Source of the DNA: Halichondria panicea | Taxonomy: Eukaryota; Porifera; Demospongiae; Suberitida; Halichondriidae | Direction: 5' to 3' | Length of the DNA: 64,000 bases | Assembly (NCBI RefSeq): GCF_963675165.1 | Contig: NC_087390.1 | Span: forward strand, 2,556,001 to 2,620,000 | The notes under the pieces: generated by a model | What the model saw: the letters and a program-made list of their open reading frames with translations, nothing else | What the model was told of the DNA's origin: nothing | The model's database searches: none | Shown: positions 44,154 through 55,343 of the stretch, one piece after another | Numbering within the stretch: position 1 is the stretch's first letter | Layout of the letters: each line of letters starts with the position of its first letter | Position numbers and translations under genes: made by a program

Positions 44154-44225
44154 GTGGTGGTTTTTTACCTACCGAGTTTGCCAAGCGATACTTTGGGGGG
44201 ACATTATTTACTACAACAACACAAA
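44154..44225 (+). pseudogene. EFTUD2: EFTUD2 exon j1, tail after copy B
   Basis: GGFLPTEFAKR followed by a frameshifting extra TA, then DIIYYNNTK. Donor GTAAGT. Confidence 0.8.
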
Positions 44226-44321
44226 GTAAGTTCTTGAAACAATACGATTCTTGAAACTGTACAGTACAAAAAGTACTCCAGATAAGTGTGTATTAAATAC
44301 TTCACCCCCCCCTCCGTACAG

Positions 44322-44451
44322 ACGTACGTTCACTCGTAAGCCCCCCAGTGGATGCTGCCCGCAGCTTTGTTGAGTTCCTGTTGGAGCCACTATAAAATAT
44401 TCGCTCATACAATTGGAGATGTGGACACTACGCACACTATACGTACTACAG
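44322..44451 (+). pseudogene. EFTUD2: EFTUD2 exon j2, tail after copy B
   Basis: RTFTRKPPS-like start; deletions in PPSVD and PLYK and an insertion (ATACGTACT) before the end. Confidence 0.8.
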
Positions 44452-44990
44452 GTGACTGATTATACTGACAATAATTATTGTTGTTGTGGACAACCCACAT
44501 GTGTAATGTATGCACTATTTTTGCATTACTCAAGGTTTCCATTCTCTGCTCCAAAAATTGCTGTGAGAGGTTTGTGATCGGTTATCAAATTGAATTTCCG
44601 GCCATACAAGTATTGGTGAAATTTCTTCACCCCAAATGTGAGCGAGAGTGTGTATAGGCCTAACCACAACCCTCACAGAAGCTGTATTATTATAACTGAC
44701 CAGTGGTTCAGTTACAGCTGCACACACACACACACGGCTTGGTGGTTAGTTGTCTAATCTGCACAGAAGCTGTATATGGCTGCACACACACACATGGACT
44801 TGATGGTAGGCTACTTGATGGTTAGTTGTCTAATCTGCATTCTGTGAGGGTTGTGGTTAGGCCTATACAGTATCCATGGAAACCTTAAGTATGCAATAAT
44901 ACTGCATGTAAGTATTGCCAACACATGCAGTAATTGCTCCATAACTATCTGACTCCTAACATCAATAACTTTATGCCCCCTTTATTGTAG

Positions 44991-45203
44991 ATTTACCGGA
45001 GCTGAAGCTGCCTCCCACTGACACCTACTTCAAGCTCAAACACATAGTGGACGAGGTCAACAGTCTATACTGAGCATTTACTTCGATAAGGAGGTATGGT
45101 CTATCGTCTCACCTCTCCTAGGCAACGTCTGCTTTGCATCCAGTTCAGTACGGCTTTTGCTTCACACTGCGGTCGTTTGCTAGGATCTACACTGATGCTT
45201 ATG
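44991..45203 (+). pseudogene. EFTUD2: EFTUD2 exon i, tail after copy B
   Basis: [20 protein letters not shown] then EVNSL and an inserted ATA; further indels match those at 32343-32554 (CAGTTCAG). The two tail blocks are sisters. Confidence 0.85.
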
Positions 45204-45498
45204 GTGAGAGCTAGGCTATACATGTACATTCAGTACTTATTATTACAATGTATGTGACATTTCCCGTGTGGTTAATGGTTGTTGGTGATGTTTATAGATG
45301 AGTGGGTGTAATTAAAAACAATGCTAGTTTAGGTCTGCTTCAAATACCAATATATCACTGTAAACAATGCTCTTTGCTTGCTAGACTTGAGGGTGCACAT
45401 ACGCAAACTGAGTCCCCCAGAATCTGGGGAACTCGTTATACGTTAGTAAACCTTTGTAAAATTATACCGTAAACTAGTTCGTTTACTAGTTTTTTCCG

Positions 45499-45852
45499 TA
45501 TTAATTTTACACATTGTCTCCTGTGAAGCTGTGGCTTGTGCCCTCTATTGCGTTGTCGAGAAGGCTTGCACACTAGTCTGAAGCCATAGGAGGCTCTCAT
45601 CTACCTCTACTGGTCGTATAGTCACAGTTGGAAGCACAAAATCAAAGACTTGCCATAGTCTGTACAGAAACCAGGTTCAAACATCCCGACCATACGACCA
45701 TTATAGAGGTAAATGAGAGCCTCTTCTGGCTTCAGACACTAGTGTGCAAGCCTTCTGGCAACACAATGAATAGAGGGCCACAGCTAGCTAAGCTTCACCA
45801 TAGGTGTAATTAATAATAGGCGTGGGGGCCACGCCCATTATTAATTACACAT
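45499..45852. mobile_element. Fold-back element (about 350 bp)
   Basis: Long imperfect arms (45530-45615 and 45690-45800, sharing GGCTTGCACACTAGTCTGAA-type sequence) pair with each other. A second palindrome (45805-45852, TAATTAATAATAGGCGTGG arms) follows. Confidence 0.6.
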
Positions 45853-46021
45853 GCCATAGATACCAGGCCGTATTTTAATCGGCCTGGATTCGAGGCTAAA
45901 TGCTCACTCTCATTTATATCACAACATATAGGGACAATCTATCTGATCTCCTTATAGCATGCTCACAATGAGCTCTGTCCTCCCACTCGTGACACACATT
46001 ACACACTGTACACACGTGCAG

Positions 46022-46131
46022 GTAGCAATGGACAGAGATTTGTACGATGAGTTTGGTATCTAGCAGACCTCATGCACAATGCTGAGTTCATCAGGAACGT
46101 GGCCTTTGCTGGTCATCTGCACTGTGGCAAG
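46022..46131 (+). pseudogene. EFTUD2: EFTUD2 start exon fused to P-loop exon (copy C)
   Basis: It begins MDRDLYDEFG, the EFTUD2 N-terminus (human MDTDLYDEFG), then a stop in that frame. In the +1 frame it continues YLADLMHNAEFIRNVAFAGH then LHCGK, the P-loop exon (human [25 protein letters not shown]). The acidic N-terminal ~100 residues that normally lie between are missing. The P-loop has Cys for the second His. Donor GTCAGA. This is the only start or P-loop sequence in the window. Confidence 0.85.
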
Positions 46132-46295
46132 GTCAGAGAAGGTGTAGTGAGTAGGAACTATTATTGTGCTATCAATGATAGTTAATGTCATAGTCAACAT
46201 GCATTCAGTACACCTACATGATTGAGACATACTTATACCTTTCCCATATTTGTCAGTTAGGCAGCCACTTAATTTTATTACTCTTCCCCTCTCAG

Positions 46296-46363
46296 ACATG
46301 TTTCATGGACAGCATGCTGAAGCACACCCATCCTGATATATAACTACAAGAGAGGCTAAAGAT
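46296..46363 (+). pseudogene. EFTUD2: EFTUD2 exon e2 (copy C), frameshifted
   Basis: TCFMDSMLKHTHPDI, then an extra TA gives a stop. 68 against 66 bases in copy B. Confidence 0.85.
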
Positions 46364-46424
46364 GTGAGTGAAACACATCCTAAAAAAAGTGGCCTTCTAA
46401 AGAACTTGTTTTTCTTTGCTGTAG

Positions 46425-46466
46425 CTACGGTACACAGACACACTGCTCACAGAACAAGAGGAACAA
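46425..46466 (+). CDS. EFTUD2: EFTUD2 exon e2b (copy C)
   Basis: LRYTDTLLTEQE with the copy-B donor mutated (GAACAA for GTACAA). A GTATGT six bases downstream could serve instead and would add two codons. Confidence 0.65.
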
Positions 46467-46556
46467 GTATGTTACAATGCGTGTGCGTATACCTAGTACT
46501 CTATATTGTGTGGTTTCAATCAGAGGAGGTCCGACATGTGTGCGCGAATCACTACT

Positions 46557-46899
46557 GTGTTTTGCAAGTTGCTTGTCATTGCACAGTAAATAGTAAATGG
46601 GCGTTGTCTATAGTACTACCAAGATACTGTAGTAAAGTGAATGTGTCTATTCAGCAAAAAAAATTAATTGGCTAACTAGCTAAGCTGTTATAGTGTATAT
46701 GCACATGCAGTACTCTGTTGACTTGCTATACTTCTGTTGATTTGAGCAGTTGTTTTAGTTATAGAAGTGCGCAGGTAGAAATTAGAGGACATAGAGAAAG
46801 TTATGAGTCAGCACATTCCTGATTAAATCTAGTAACCACAGTAGTAATATAGACAACGCCCATTTACTGTGCACAATGACAAGCAACTTGCAAAACACA
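46557..46899. repeat. Inverted repeat with about 55-bp arms
   Basis: Left arm 46557-46612 (GTTTTGCAAGTTGCTTGTCA...), right arm 46848-46899. AGAGGAGGTCCGACATGTGT at 46523 is also found inverted near 47235, extending the fold-back. Confidence 0.75.
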
Positions 46900-47457
46900 G
46901 TACATGTTCAGTGCATTGTGCATTGACGAATGAGAAGGTTTGAGAGAAGGGGGAGTGGTTAAGTTACTACTTGGATCTTCTAGCATGTACAAGTCACTAA
47001 ACATGATGATTTCATGGTAGATGGCAGGAATAAGGTGTACGTACACTTATCAGGGTGTCATACAGGATTTTAAGGTAGGGGGGAAATTCATCAGAACATT
47101 TTGCTAAAAAAGTCCGTTTAATACTTGCCGGCTATGGAAAGCTAGGGACATGGGACTTGCATTGTTATGGTTGCGATTACGTGATAAACGTTCAGACCAA
47201 TACACTAACACTTGCAGTGATTCATGCACACATGTCAGACCTCCTCTGGGTATCAATGAGTTTGGCCCAGAGGAGGTTGGTCACAATTAATTAATGGTCA
47301 CATGCCCCTATATGTTCTGCAGTAAAACTCCGGACCCATCCAACCTGCTAAGTCAGCACTTTTTAGTTTTAGTTTTAGCGAGTTTATCTCTCTTGTGTAT
47401 ACTTCCTGTTAGTTTTTTAGTTGTAGTAGTTTAAAAATATTATCCAATTTGCATCGC

Positions 47458-47532
47458 AAATTCTAGTTGCTGCTGTACTGTCTTCATAGCTAGTAAGCTA
47501 CATGAAGACAGTACAGCAGCAGCTAGAATTTT
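47458..47532. repeat. Hairpin with 30-bp arms
   Basis: AAATTCTAGTTGCTGCTGTA... and its complement, spaced by about 14 bases. Confidence 0.85.
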
Positions 47533-47829
47533 GTGGTTTCTGGATCATTGCTTCTAGTACGACTATGCTACTCACTTTTTTTGTGTCACTGAGCATTGTT
47601 AGCATCATTAAGTACTCGTATAGAGAGCTATAATCATATTCAGTCTTTTGGCGTAGCAGCAGGGTGTCATATAGGATTTTGAAGTAGAAGGGGAAATAGC
47701 AGAACATTTTGCTAAAAAAAGTCAACTGTTATTTCAATATCCTGTTAGTATGTAAAATTTCCAGCTATGGACGGACACTCAATCATACAAACAGAGTGTA
47801 TTTTCAGCCTGTATATTGCCTATAAAAAA

Positions 47830-48200
47830 AAATGTACTGTTTGGTTTCAATAGGTTTGGCCTGTAAAAATACTGTATCCTGTATCTTGTGGTTTCAGTAA
47901 AAATGTACTGTGTGGTTTTAATAAGTGTGGCCTGTGTAATGTGGTTTCAATAAGTTTGGCCTGTAAAAATACAAGATACAGTACAGTTCAATGTACTGTA
48001 CTGTATCTTGTACTGTATCTTGTGTGGTTTCAATTGCGGTTAGTGTAAAAATGTACTGGTTCCCCCTGGTCATTTGCGAGTCTAATACTGTATGGTTACT
48101 GTGTATGGTTAACTGTGTATTGTTGGTGAAGACTGACTAGAAGACACTTTATCTTGTGTGGTTTCAATAAGTTTGGCCTGTGTAAAAATTTTTACTATAC
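47830..48200. repeat. Degenerate TGTGGTTTCAATAAG repeats
   Basis: Repeated TGTGGTTTCAATAAGTTTGG and TACTGTATCTTGT words, some inverted. Related sequence is at 9480-9700. Confidence 0.6.
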
Positions 48201-48282
48201 TGTATCTTTGGTTTATACAGAGCTAAATCTAAAATTACTACTCGTCTTTAATAGTAACCTTAAGGTGGCCATGCAAACTCAA

Positions 48283-48760
48283 TCACACAAATGCACTGGG
48301 AACTAAGTATACGTACCTATATACATAGTTCCCAGTGCATTTGTGTGGGTTGAGAAATGCTCTTAATTGTGTTTACCTATATACATAGTTCCCAGTGCAT
48401 TTCTCAACCACACAAATGCACTGGGAACTATGTATATAGATGAAAACTTTACCCCAGTGCATTTGTGTGCATTTCTCAACCACACAAATGCACTGGGGTG
48501 AAGTGTTTCACCCCAGTGTATTTGTGTGGTTGAGACGGATTCACGACTCAAAGTATGCTCTGGGGTTTGAGGCCACACAAATGCACTGGGATGAAGTGTT
48601 TCACCCCAGTGTATTTGTGTGGTTGAGACGGATTCACGACTCAAAGTATGCTCTGGGGTTTGAGGCCACACAAATACACTGGGGTGAAGTGTTTCACCTC
48701 AGTGTATTTGTGTGGTTGAGACTAGTAATAGGGATTCACGACTCAAAGTATGCTCCATGG
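48283..48760. repeat. Tandem array of palindromes, 93-bp period
   Basis: Palindromes of about 50 bases (CCACACAAATGCACTGGGGT, GAAGTGTTTC, then the complement) begin at 48480, 48573 and 48666, exactly 93 bases apart. The spacers read TTGAGACGGATTCACGACTC then AAAGTATGCTCTGGGGTTTG. Variant palindromes at 48283-48350 and 48375-48437 use the same CAAATGCACTGGG arms around a different centre. Confidence 0.9.
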
Positions 48761-48779
48761 ATGGTCATCTAGCTGTGCA

Positions 48780-49380
48780 CCGGAAAACATGGAATTAATG
48801 ACGTGTGTTGATAATTAATACTTTCGATACACATACTTAATTAACTCTCTGAAAAACAAACATTAAATAGGGATTCCAAATTCTTGTCCACAAACATAAA
48901 GTGAAGTGAATGATGAGACAAAAACAGGGTGTGTGCGTCTAAGTACAGAGGCTAACAAAAGAATAGTAAGAATCACAAAAAGAGGCAATGCGGTAAGACT
49001 ACAAAGAGATGAATAAAGTAGTAGTGCATTGCGTGATTAAATTCTCTTGCGTATTACGTAACATGATACAATAACGGAAAACCGGTAAAGGTGACTAGAT
49101 CTACAGAAATCAATAGTGGTAAAGATCGTTAATACAATAAAGTAGTTAATAAAATAAAGTAAAGTGTTCATTACAAATCCTTAGATCCCATTTGAGTGTA
49201 TTTAGCAGGGAACTATGAGCTATAGTACCGGTACTATAGATTGCTCTGGGCTACAAACTACAACATTGTACATTGTATTGTGATTTACAAGAAGATACAC
49301 ATGTAATAACATAAAAATTATTGTAGCTAGATGCTTTGTCTAGTAATATAATAACAGAACTAGAATGAAAGAGAGAAGCT
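48780..49380. other. No gene seen, AT-rich
   Basis: Nothing recognisable; adenine-rich + strand, no exon of EFTUD2 or the ORF families. Confidence 0.4.
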
Positions 49381-49384
49381 CTAG

Positions 49385-49740
49385 TTTCTTTTTTTGGCTT
49401 TGTTCGAAAGTAGTAGGAGACGCTCGTTTTTTGGGCAGTGTGCTGTGCTTTTTTGCTGCAAGGCTGCATGGGGGAGGAGCTGGATGTATGGAAGTGCTGG
49501 GATTCTAGCTTTGGCTTCTTCCTAAAGTTCCTTTCGCTTTGTTCAAGAGTAGTATAGGAGCCTCTCGTTTGCTGGGCTTGTTTGCTGCAAATTATAGCTT
49601 ATAGGTGTCTTCCCTTTCGCTTTGTGAGAGTAGTATGAGCCGCTCGTTTCTTGGGAAGTGTGCTGGGCTTGTTTGCTGCAAAACTGGGGGAGGAGCTGGA
49701 TGTTTCCGTTTTGTGGGTGGAGCTAGGACTATAATTTTGT
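49385..49740 (-). repeat. Three direct repeats with minus-strand peptide repeat
   Basis: Units of about 110-130 bases share TTCGCTTTGTTCAAGAGTAG, CGCTCGTTT and TTGGG...GTTTGCTGCAAA. On the minus strand they encode serine/lysine-rich repeats (e.g. SFAANKPSTLPKKRAAHTTL). Might be a piece of a minus-strand gene; not identified. Confidence 0.5.
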
Positions 49741-49934
49741 CCATCAAACTGAGGTGGAGGAACAGGGTTGACTTGAGTAGAGACCACAGATTTAGTAGAG
49801 ACACAGAGATGCCAACTTCAGATATTAGTTTTCAAAAGAATAATGATGCAGTTGCTAGGTTGGCTGTTTATATAGGTTGACTGTTGCTAAGCTAGTGCAT
49901 TTCTAGTAGCCAATAGGTTTTGGGATCTAAATCA

Positions 49935-50047
49935 GTTAGAACATGTGCATTCGGTATCTATGGTTATAGTGTCCCTCATCCCTCGGGCTAAAGCCCTCGA
50001 GCTTTGGGACACTATAACACATAGATACCTCATGCCCATGTTCTAAC
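49935..50047. mobile_element. Fold-back MITE (113 bp)
   Basis: GTTAGAACATG... and ...CATGTTCTAAC pair over about 48 bases; the centre is GGGCTAAAGCCC. A half copy lies at 21690-21780. Confidence 0.8.
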
Positions 50048-50581
50048 CATAACATATGCTTTGGTTCTCTATGAGTTTCCATACCACCTTATATCATGTT
50101 ATATACCTGGTAACTTTCTATATAGGATCTAATTTTCAGATTGGCCATTTTTATGTGTAATTGTCATGCCAGCAAAATCAGCGAAAATAGTAGCCGTCGT
50201 TAGATACCCGCTATACGATAGTTTTAGAAGCCATGCATGCATCATTACTCAGGACTATAATTATACATGTTGTTTGCGTAGCAAAATTGTATGGTATTTT
50301 GTATTTTGGGTCAAGCTGTACACATCTCCTTGGTTTACATTCTCTGGGAAGTTTTTGGAGGAACTCTTTGAAGTGCAATTGCACCTACCAGGCTTCCTAG
50401 CTACTACTCAGCTAACTCACCAACCTATAGACACATAAATCAGCCGCTTACTGTGTATACCCCCTATTCTGGTTTTGTTTCGTAGACTTCCCTTTAATTC
50501 CAAAAAGTACTGTTTTATAGAGACCATGGCATACATCGTTTAACTCTCGTCCCCCTCTCCCTCCCTCACACACACACACAG

Positions 50582-50721
50582 GCTCTGATATCTGTCCTCT
50601 CAAGTTCAACACTCTGTCTGTGATAAAGATCGCCGTGGAGCCAGTGAATCCATCAGAGCTGCCCAAGACGTTGGATGGTCTCAGGAAGGTCAACAAGTTC
50701 TACCCTCTACTGGTCACTAAG
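50582..50721 (+). pseudogene. EFTUD2: EFTUD2 exon q, 1-bp deletion (copy C, first set)
   Basis: Read in one frame it gives [20 protein letters not shown] then [20 protein letters not shown]. Its first bases (GCTCTGATATCTGTCC) are one short of the intact exon at 54943, so the entry frame is wrong. 140 against 141 bases. Confidence 0.88.
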
Positions 50722-51062
50722 GTGATGCTAATTACTGCTAGTGTTGGCTGCATGTTGCTATCCTCTACATGTACTGCATACCTGCCAAGTATCCCGGTCT
50801 TACTTAGTAGTTGAACTAAGTGGTGTGTGGTGGCTTCAAGCATCCACAACCACTAATGTCTTTTAGGTCACAACTTTTCGTGGGGTAAAAAATTCGTTCA
50901 ACTCGAACACGGTGATTTTTGTGAGTAAAATTTTCATTTGACTTCATTACATGCGTTTCGGTAAACCACACTACATTTTCATGGGAAAATTTCGTGAAAA
51001 TAACGAGTATTTTACCCCACAATTACCCACTATACGGTATGCAACCCTCCCTTGTCTTGTAG

Positions 51063-51150
51063 GTGGAGGAGTCTCAAGGGAGCACGTTAGAGTTTTATCT
51101 GGACTGTGCCATACACGACCTCAGGAAGATGTACATGTACTCAGAGATAG
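51063..51150 (+). pseudogene. EFTUD2: EFTUD2 exon r, decayed (copy C, first set)
   Basis: VEES, then a gap, then FYLDCAIHDLRKMY and a duplicated MY (ACATGTAC). [10 protein letters not shown] is mostly lost. Confidence 0.82.
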
Positions 51151-51170
51151 GTGATATGCACGATGTGTAG

Positions 51171-51326
<156 letters not shown>

Positions 51327-51480
51327 TGAGTGGTATCCACAAAACAATAAGAAATATGACACACACATTCTGCAACAAAAAACTTGCACCCTGAACTTAA
51401 AAGCATACAGGCTCCATAATATGAATGATTTCTTCGCCTGAACAAAAGCTAAAACACAATCTGCAGCAAAAACTTGTATC

Positions 51481-51945
51481 CTGAGTGATCAAGAGGGTAT
51501 TTTAGGGTGTTTTAAGGATTCCCTATGTACAAGCAGTTGGTTTTAAGGATTCCCTATGTACAAGCAGCAAAAACTTGTATCCTGAGTGATCAAGAGGGTA
51601 TTTTAGGGTGTTTTAAGGATTCAAGCAGTTGGTTTTAAGATTCCCTAAAGCTATGTACAAGCAGTTGGTTTTAAGGATTCCCTATGTACAAGCAGCAAAA
51701 ACTTGTATCCTGAGAGTGATCAAGCCGGTATTTTAGGGTGTTTTAAGGATTCAAGCAGTTGGTTTTAAGGATTCCTATGTACAAGCAGTTGGTTCCCTAA
51801 AGCTATGTACAAGCAGTTGGTTCCCTAAAGTTATGTACAAGCAGTTGGTTTTAATGATTCCCTAAAGCTATGTACAAGCAGTTGGTTTTAAGGATTCCCT
51901 AAAGCTATGTACAAGCAGTTGGTTTTAAGGATTCCCTAGCAAAGA
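51481..51945. repeat. Complex tandem repeat, AAGCAGTTGGTTTTAAGGAT
   Basis: About a dozen variable units of 28-37 bases (AAGCAGTTGGTTTTAAGGAT, TCCCTAAAGCTATGTAC), plus two higher-order units with ACTTGTATCCTGAGTGATCA. They lie in the s-t intron. Confidence 0.85.
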
Positions 51946-52199
51946 TACAACTGATTATGAATTATAAATTGCGTTGTGTGTGGTTATAAAAAGCTACAGC
52001 AGCTGATTCGTCAATTTAAGGATTCCCTACAGCAGCTGATTCCCTAGCAAAGAATTTGCATTGTGTGTGGGTGTTGAGATAATACAAAAGCTATGATTTT
52101 ATTTGTTGTCTACACAGTAGCTAAAACTAGCATTATTGATGCTATTAGCTATGATAATCTAGTCTCAAGTATTTCTCCTGCAATCAATACCAAGCATCA

Positions 52200-52607
52200 A
52201 TGGAGCTTAGTTTGCAAAGTACTGGAGATGTCAGTATCTCTATAGAATGCAGTGAAGCATCAAACAGCTGTTCTGAGCTAGTGATTGAACTGCAAAACAC
52301 TACCAAAATCTCCACTTGCACTGTTGCTCCAAGATTACAAGCTACTGTTAGCTCACCCATGCAAATACAAGCTACCCAGCTGATCACAAGAGCTGATAAT
52401 CGATCTGAGCTTGTCATTGGATTTGAGAACTGTATCAAGTTGGTTCGATGCACTAAAGTCGTGCAACAAGAGACTGACTGCACTGCAAGTGGAGCGATGA
52501 TGCTGGCTAAAAGAGACATTCTGATTGAGTTGAAGGAACCGCACACAATACAGGGTACAGAGGTGGCATCGTCGCGAGTGGCAGCCACAGCACAGGACCC
52601 AAACTGA
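52200..52607 (+). CDS. SELVxG small-protein copy 7 (135 aa, extended)
   Basis: It starts MELSLQSTGDVSISIECSEA. Both repeats are intact (SELVIELQNTTKIS and SELVIGFENCIKLVRCTK). It diverges after AKRDILIE with a new C-terminus (LKEPHTIQGTEVASSRVAAT) because the usual stop is lost. The upstream MQQASLKYF start is destroyed. Lies after exon s, but with no exon t until 57066. Confidence 0.5.
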   Translation: MELSLQSTGDVSISIECSEASNSCSELVIELQNTTKISTCTVAPRLQATVSSPMQIQATQLITRADNRSELVIGFENCIKLVRCTKVVQQETDCTASGAMMLAKRDILIELKEPHTIQGTEVASSRVAATAQDPN

Positions 52608-52937
52608 AAGATGAAGAGAAACAGTTCGCCAATAGTTTGTCGCTTCTTTGTATTGTGTGATCTGTAAATATATTTTTCCTGTTTGGTTTGCCTGTTTATT
52701 GTGGAGTGGTTCCTTCTTGTGTTAATTCTGACTCGTTGTGAACAATAATTATATAGTTGACACTGAATAATTATTTTGTGTACACAATGTTTTCATTTGT
52801 GCATATTCTGTTGTCAATATACTTTGCTGGAAAGTCTGATAGGGTTTGGTTACAGTCAAGGGGTTTAACGACAAAAACAGTTGATCTAGATCAATACACT
52901 ATATATACACTACACCTATGACTATGACTTTGTCACA

Positions 52938-53158
52938 TACTGTACGGGTAGAAAATTTCAAGGGTGTAAATTTTCGTGCAATTCAATATTCTGTCTTATT
53001 TGGAAAATTTCGCGGGTAGTAAATTTCGTGGAGTTAGGGTGTGTCACTATCTCGCATGCGTAAACAAAGCCTTTCGTGGGTTTTAATTTTCGTGTTCTGC
53101 AGCCACCCACGAAAAACGCGAAATTAAAAACACCTCGAAATTTTCTACCCGTACGGTA
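52938..53158. mobile_element. MITE with TACCGTACGGGT-type ends
   Basis: Sister of 24694-24914 and in the same place after an SELVxG ORF. The left end has mutated to TACTGTACGGGT. Confidence 0.8.
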
Positions 53159-54540
53159 GTAAGTTTATTGTGTGAACACACTACATATATACATTGATTG
53201 AAAACCAATGTCAAAAGACACCTCTCTACAGCAATACATATTTTTATCCTAGCTTCTCCCTCAGGCCGAGTTGTCTCTAATAACGCTATATCACCAACTA
53301 GGCCCGGTAAATATTGCCTATGGGTGTGTCTATAGCAATAATAGTAATGAAGAGAGAAATGGCGAAGAAACATGATGCTATTTTGTATGGTACCAGCAGT
53401 TGCTGAAACTTTTGAGCTAAATGGTTTCCAAAGTTGCAGCAACTGCTGGTACCACACAACATTTCCCTAGCTTTCTTCCACACTGCATGTGGAGTTGACT
53501 GCTTGGACTTGATGATCATTGAGGGGAGCCTTAATCTCTTGTTTGAAAGCTACCTGAATCTATTTTAGCTAGCTAACTATAACTAGCTTAGGTTTTTTAA
53601 GAGATAAGTTGTAACACAGAGCTATTATTTTGATTACGGCAGCTTTTACGGAAAAATCTGAAACCACGCCTATTGCAATATTTACCAGGCCTAGTTGGCG
53701 ACCTAGCATTTTTTTGGCTAATTTTTATCCATGACCCATACCAAAAGGGTATTGAAGACAAACCCTGTTGGCTGTAACGTACGTGATGGTGTAAACGCAA
53801 GCTGGGCGCAAGACTGCCGGGAAGACATTCAAGCCTCCAAGTCTCGCTGAGCTCAATTCCACAATATAGACAAGCCATGCAAAGACCACGTGACTACCCA
53901 ACAAGACACCAGCTGTGAGCAGTGGAGTGAGTGGACACAGCACTCTGGAGAACACCTTGCATGTTTGGTGATGCTGGTAACGTTGCCAGTGGCATACATC
54001 ATCTATGATGTTTGGTATTATATTCTCCCCATAACTGAAACCTGACAGCAGTTTCTATAAAAATGCTCATACCATAATTATAGCTATATGCAGAATCTCT
54101 GCATTAAGTGATAATTATTATGACAGTAATAAAGACACTTGTGCATACATGTATTATGACTACTATTACTGTGGAAGCTGCTATAGCTGTTTTATCTCAA
54201 CTTTCTCTCCGATACAGTAGTCTTTAGCCTCGATTCCAGGCTGCACTATCATCAGGGAAAACAATTAATGTTTTGTGTCAGTCTAAGGTCCTTTAATTGC
54301 ATTAACAATTCATTCAGCCTGAAACCTTCACCGCTTTCCATCAGCGCGTTATGAAACCCCCAACAAATTCAAAAGGCGTATTTGATTATAGGTCGGTTGT
54401 TCATTATATCATCGTATAAGGTTGCTATAAGCCTACCTCATGTGCATGTGTATACAGTGACTTTAGAGTGGGCACATTGCTTTTAAGATGAGTATCTATA
54501 TCTGCTGAATCCCCAGCATAAAGCTAGTAGACCATTCTAC
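53159..54540. other. No gene recognised; fold-back repeats
   Basis: Holds a hairpin at 53388-53454 (TGGTACCAGCAGTTGCTGAA arms) and a wider inverted pair (ACTAGGCCCGGTAAATATTG near 53295, complement near 53680). Open frames on the minus strand at 53597-53955 have no recognisable domain and are probably chance. Confidence 0.5.
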
Positions 54541-54942
54541 ACTTCAAATCCATATGCTTTGGTTCTATGAGTTTCTATACCACCTTATATCATGTTATAC
54601 ACCTGGTAACTTTCTATATAGGATCTAATTTTCAGATTGGCCATTTTTATGTGTAATTATCATGCCAGCGAAATCAGCGAAAATATTAGCCGTCGTTAGA
54701 TACCCGCTATACGATAGTTTTAGAAGCCATGCATCATTACTCAGGACTATAATTATACATGTTGTTTGCGTAGCAAAATTGTATGTTGCATGGTTTTGTG
54801 GCCGTAATGCAGTTCAAGATTTTGTATTTTGTATTTTGCAAGGTCTATGCATGCAAGCTGTACACATCTCCTTTGGTCTCTGGAAGTTCTTGAAGGAACT
54901 CTTTGAAGTGCAATTGCACCTACCAAGCTTCCTAGCTACCAG

Positions 54943-55083
54943 GCTCAGATATTCCGTTCTCTCAAGTTCAACACTCAGTTTGTGATAAAGATCGCCGTGG
55001 AGCCAGTGAATCCATCGGAGCTGCCCAAGATGTTGGATGGTCTTAGAAAGGTCAACAAATCCTACCCTCTACTGGTCACTAAG
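54943..55083 (+). CDS. EFTUD2: EFTUD2 exon q (copy C, second set), intact
   Basis: The only intact exon q: 141 bases, [20 protein letters not shown] then [20 protein letters not shown] and YPLLVTK (human [21 protein letters not shown]). CTACCAG acceptor, GTGTGT donor. Domain II-III linker. Confidence 0.9.
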
Positions 55084-55129
55084 GTGTGTGGGTAGCAAAC
55101 AACGTTTTATAGCAGCTGGATTCATGATG

Positions 55130-55343
55130 TACCGTATAGCCGGTAATTTTCGGGGGGCAAAACATTCGTGGTTGAGCAATATTTAGTCACTTTGTGGATA
55201 ATAATAATTTCCGTGGTTGCTGCTTGCACTGCAGGTAAAGGTAGGCAAGGTCGCTTCATTCGTGTGTAAAATATTCGTGGTCTGAGGTTCAACCACAAAA
55301 ACCACACATATTTTGTCTCCCGGAAATTATCAACTATACGGTA
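55130..55343. mobile_element. MITE in q-r intron (copy C)
   Basis: TACCGTATAGCCGGTAATTT... and ...GAAATTATCAACTATACGGTA ends are inverted; interior CGTGGTTG/CAACCACAAA also pair. Confidence 0.7.

Noticed and set aside
50166-50438. MPAKSAKIVAVVRYPLYDSF frame, shared with 54662-54985
   Set aside because: Shared only because the intron before exon q is duplicated; the frames diverge by indels and contain MITE-like TACCCGCTATACGATAG.
53597-53955. Minus-strand frames with hydrophobic stretches
   Set aside because: No domain recognised, overlapping inverted repeats; not supported as a gene.
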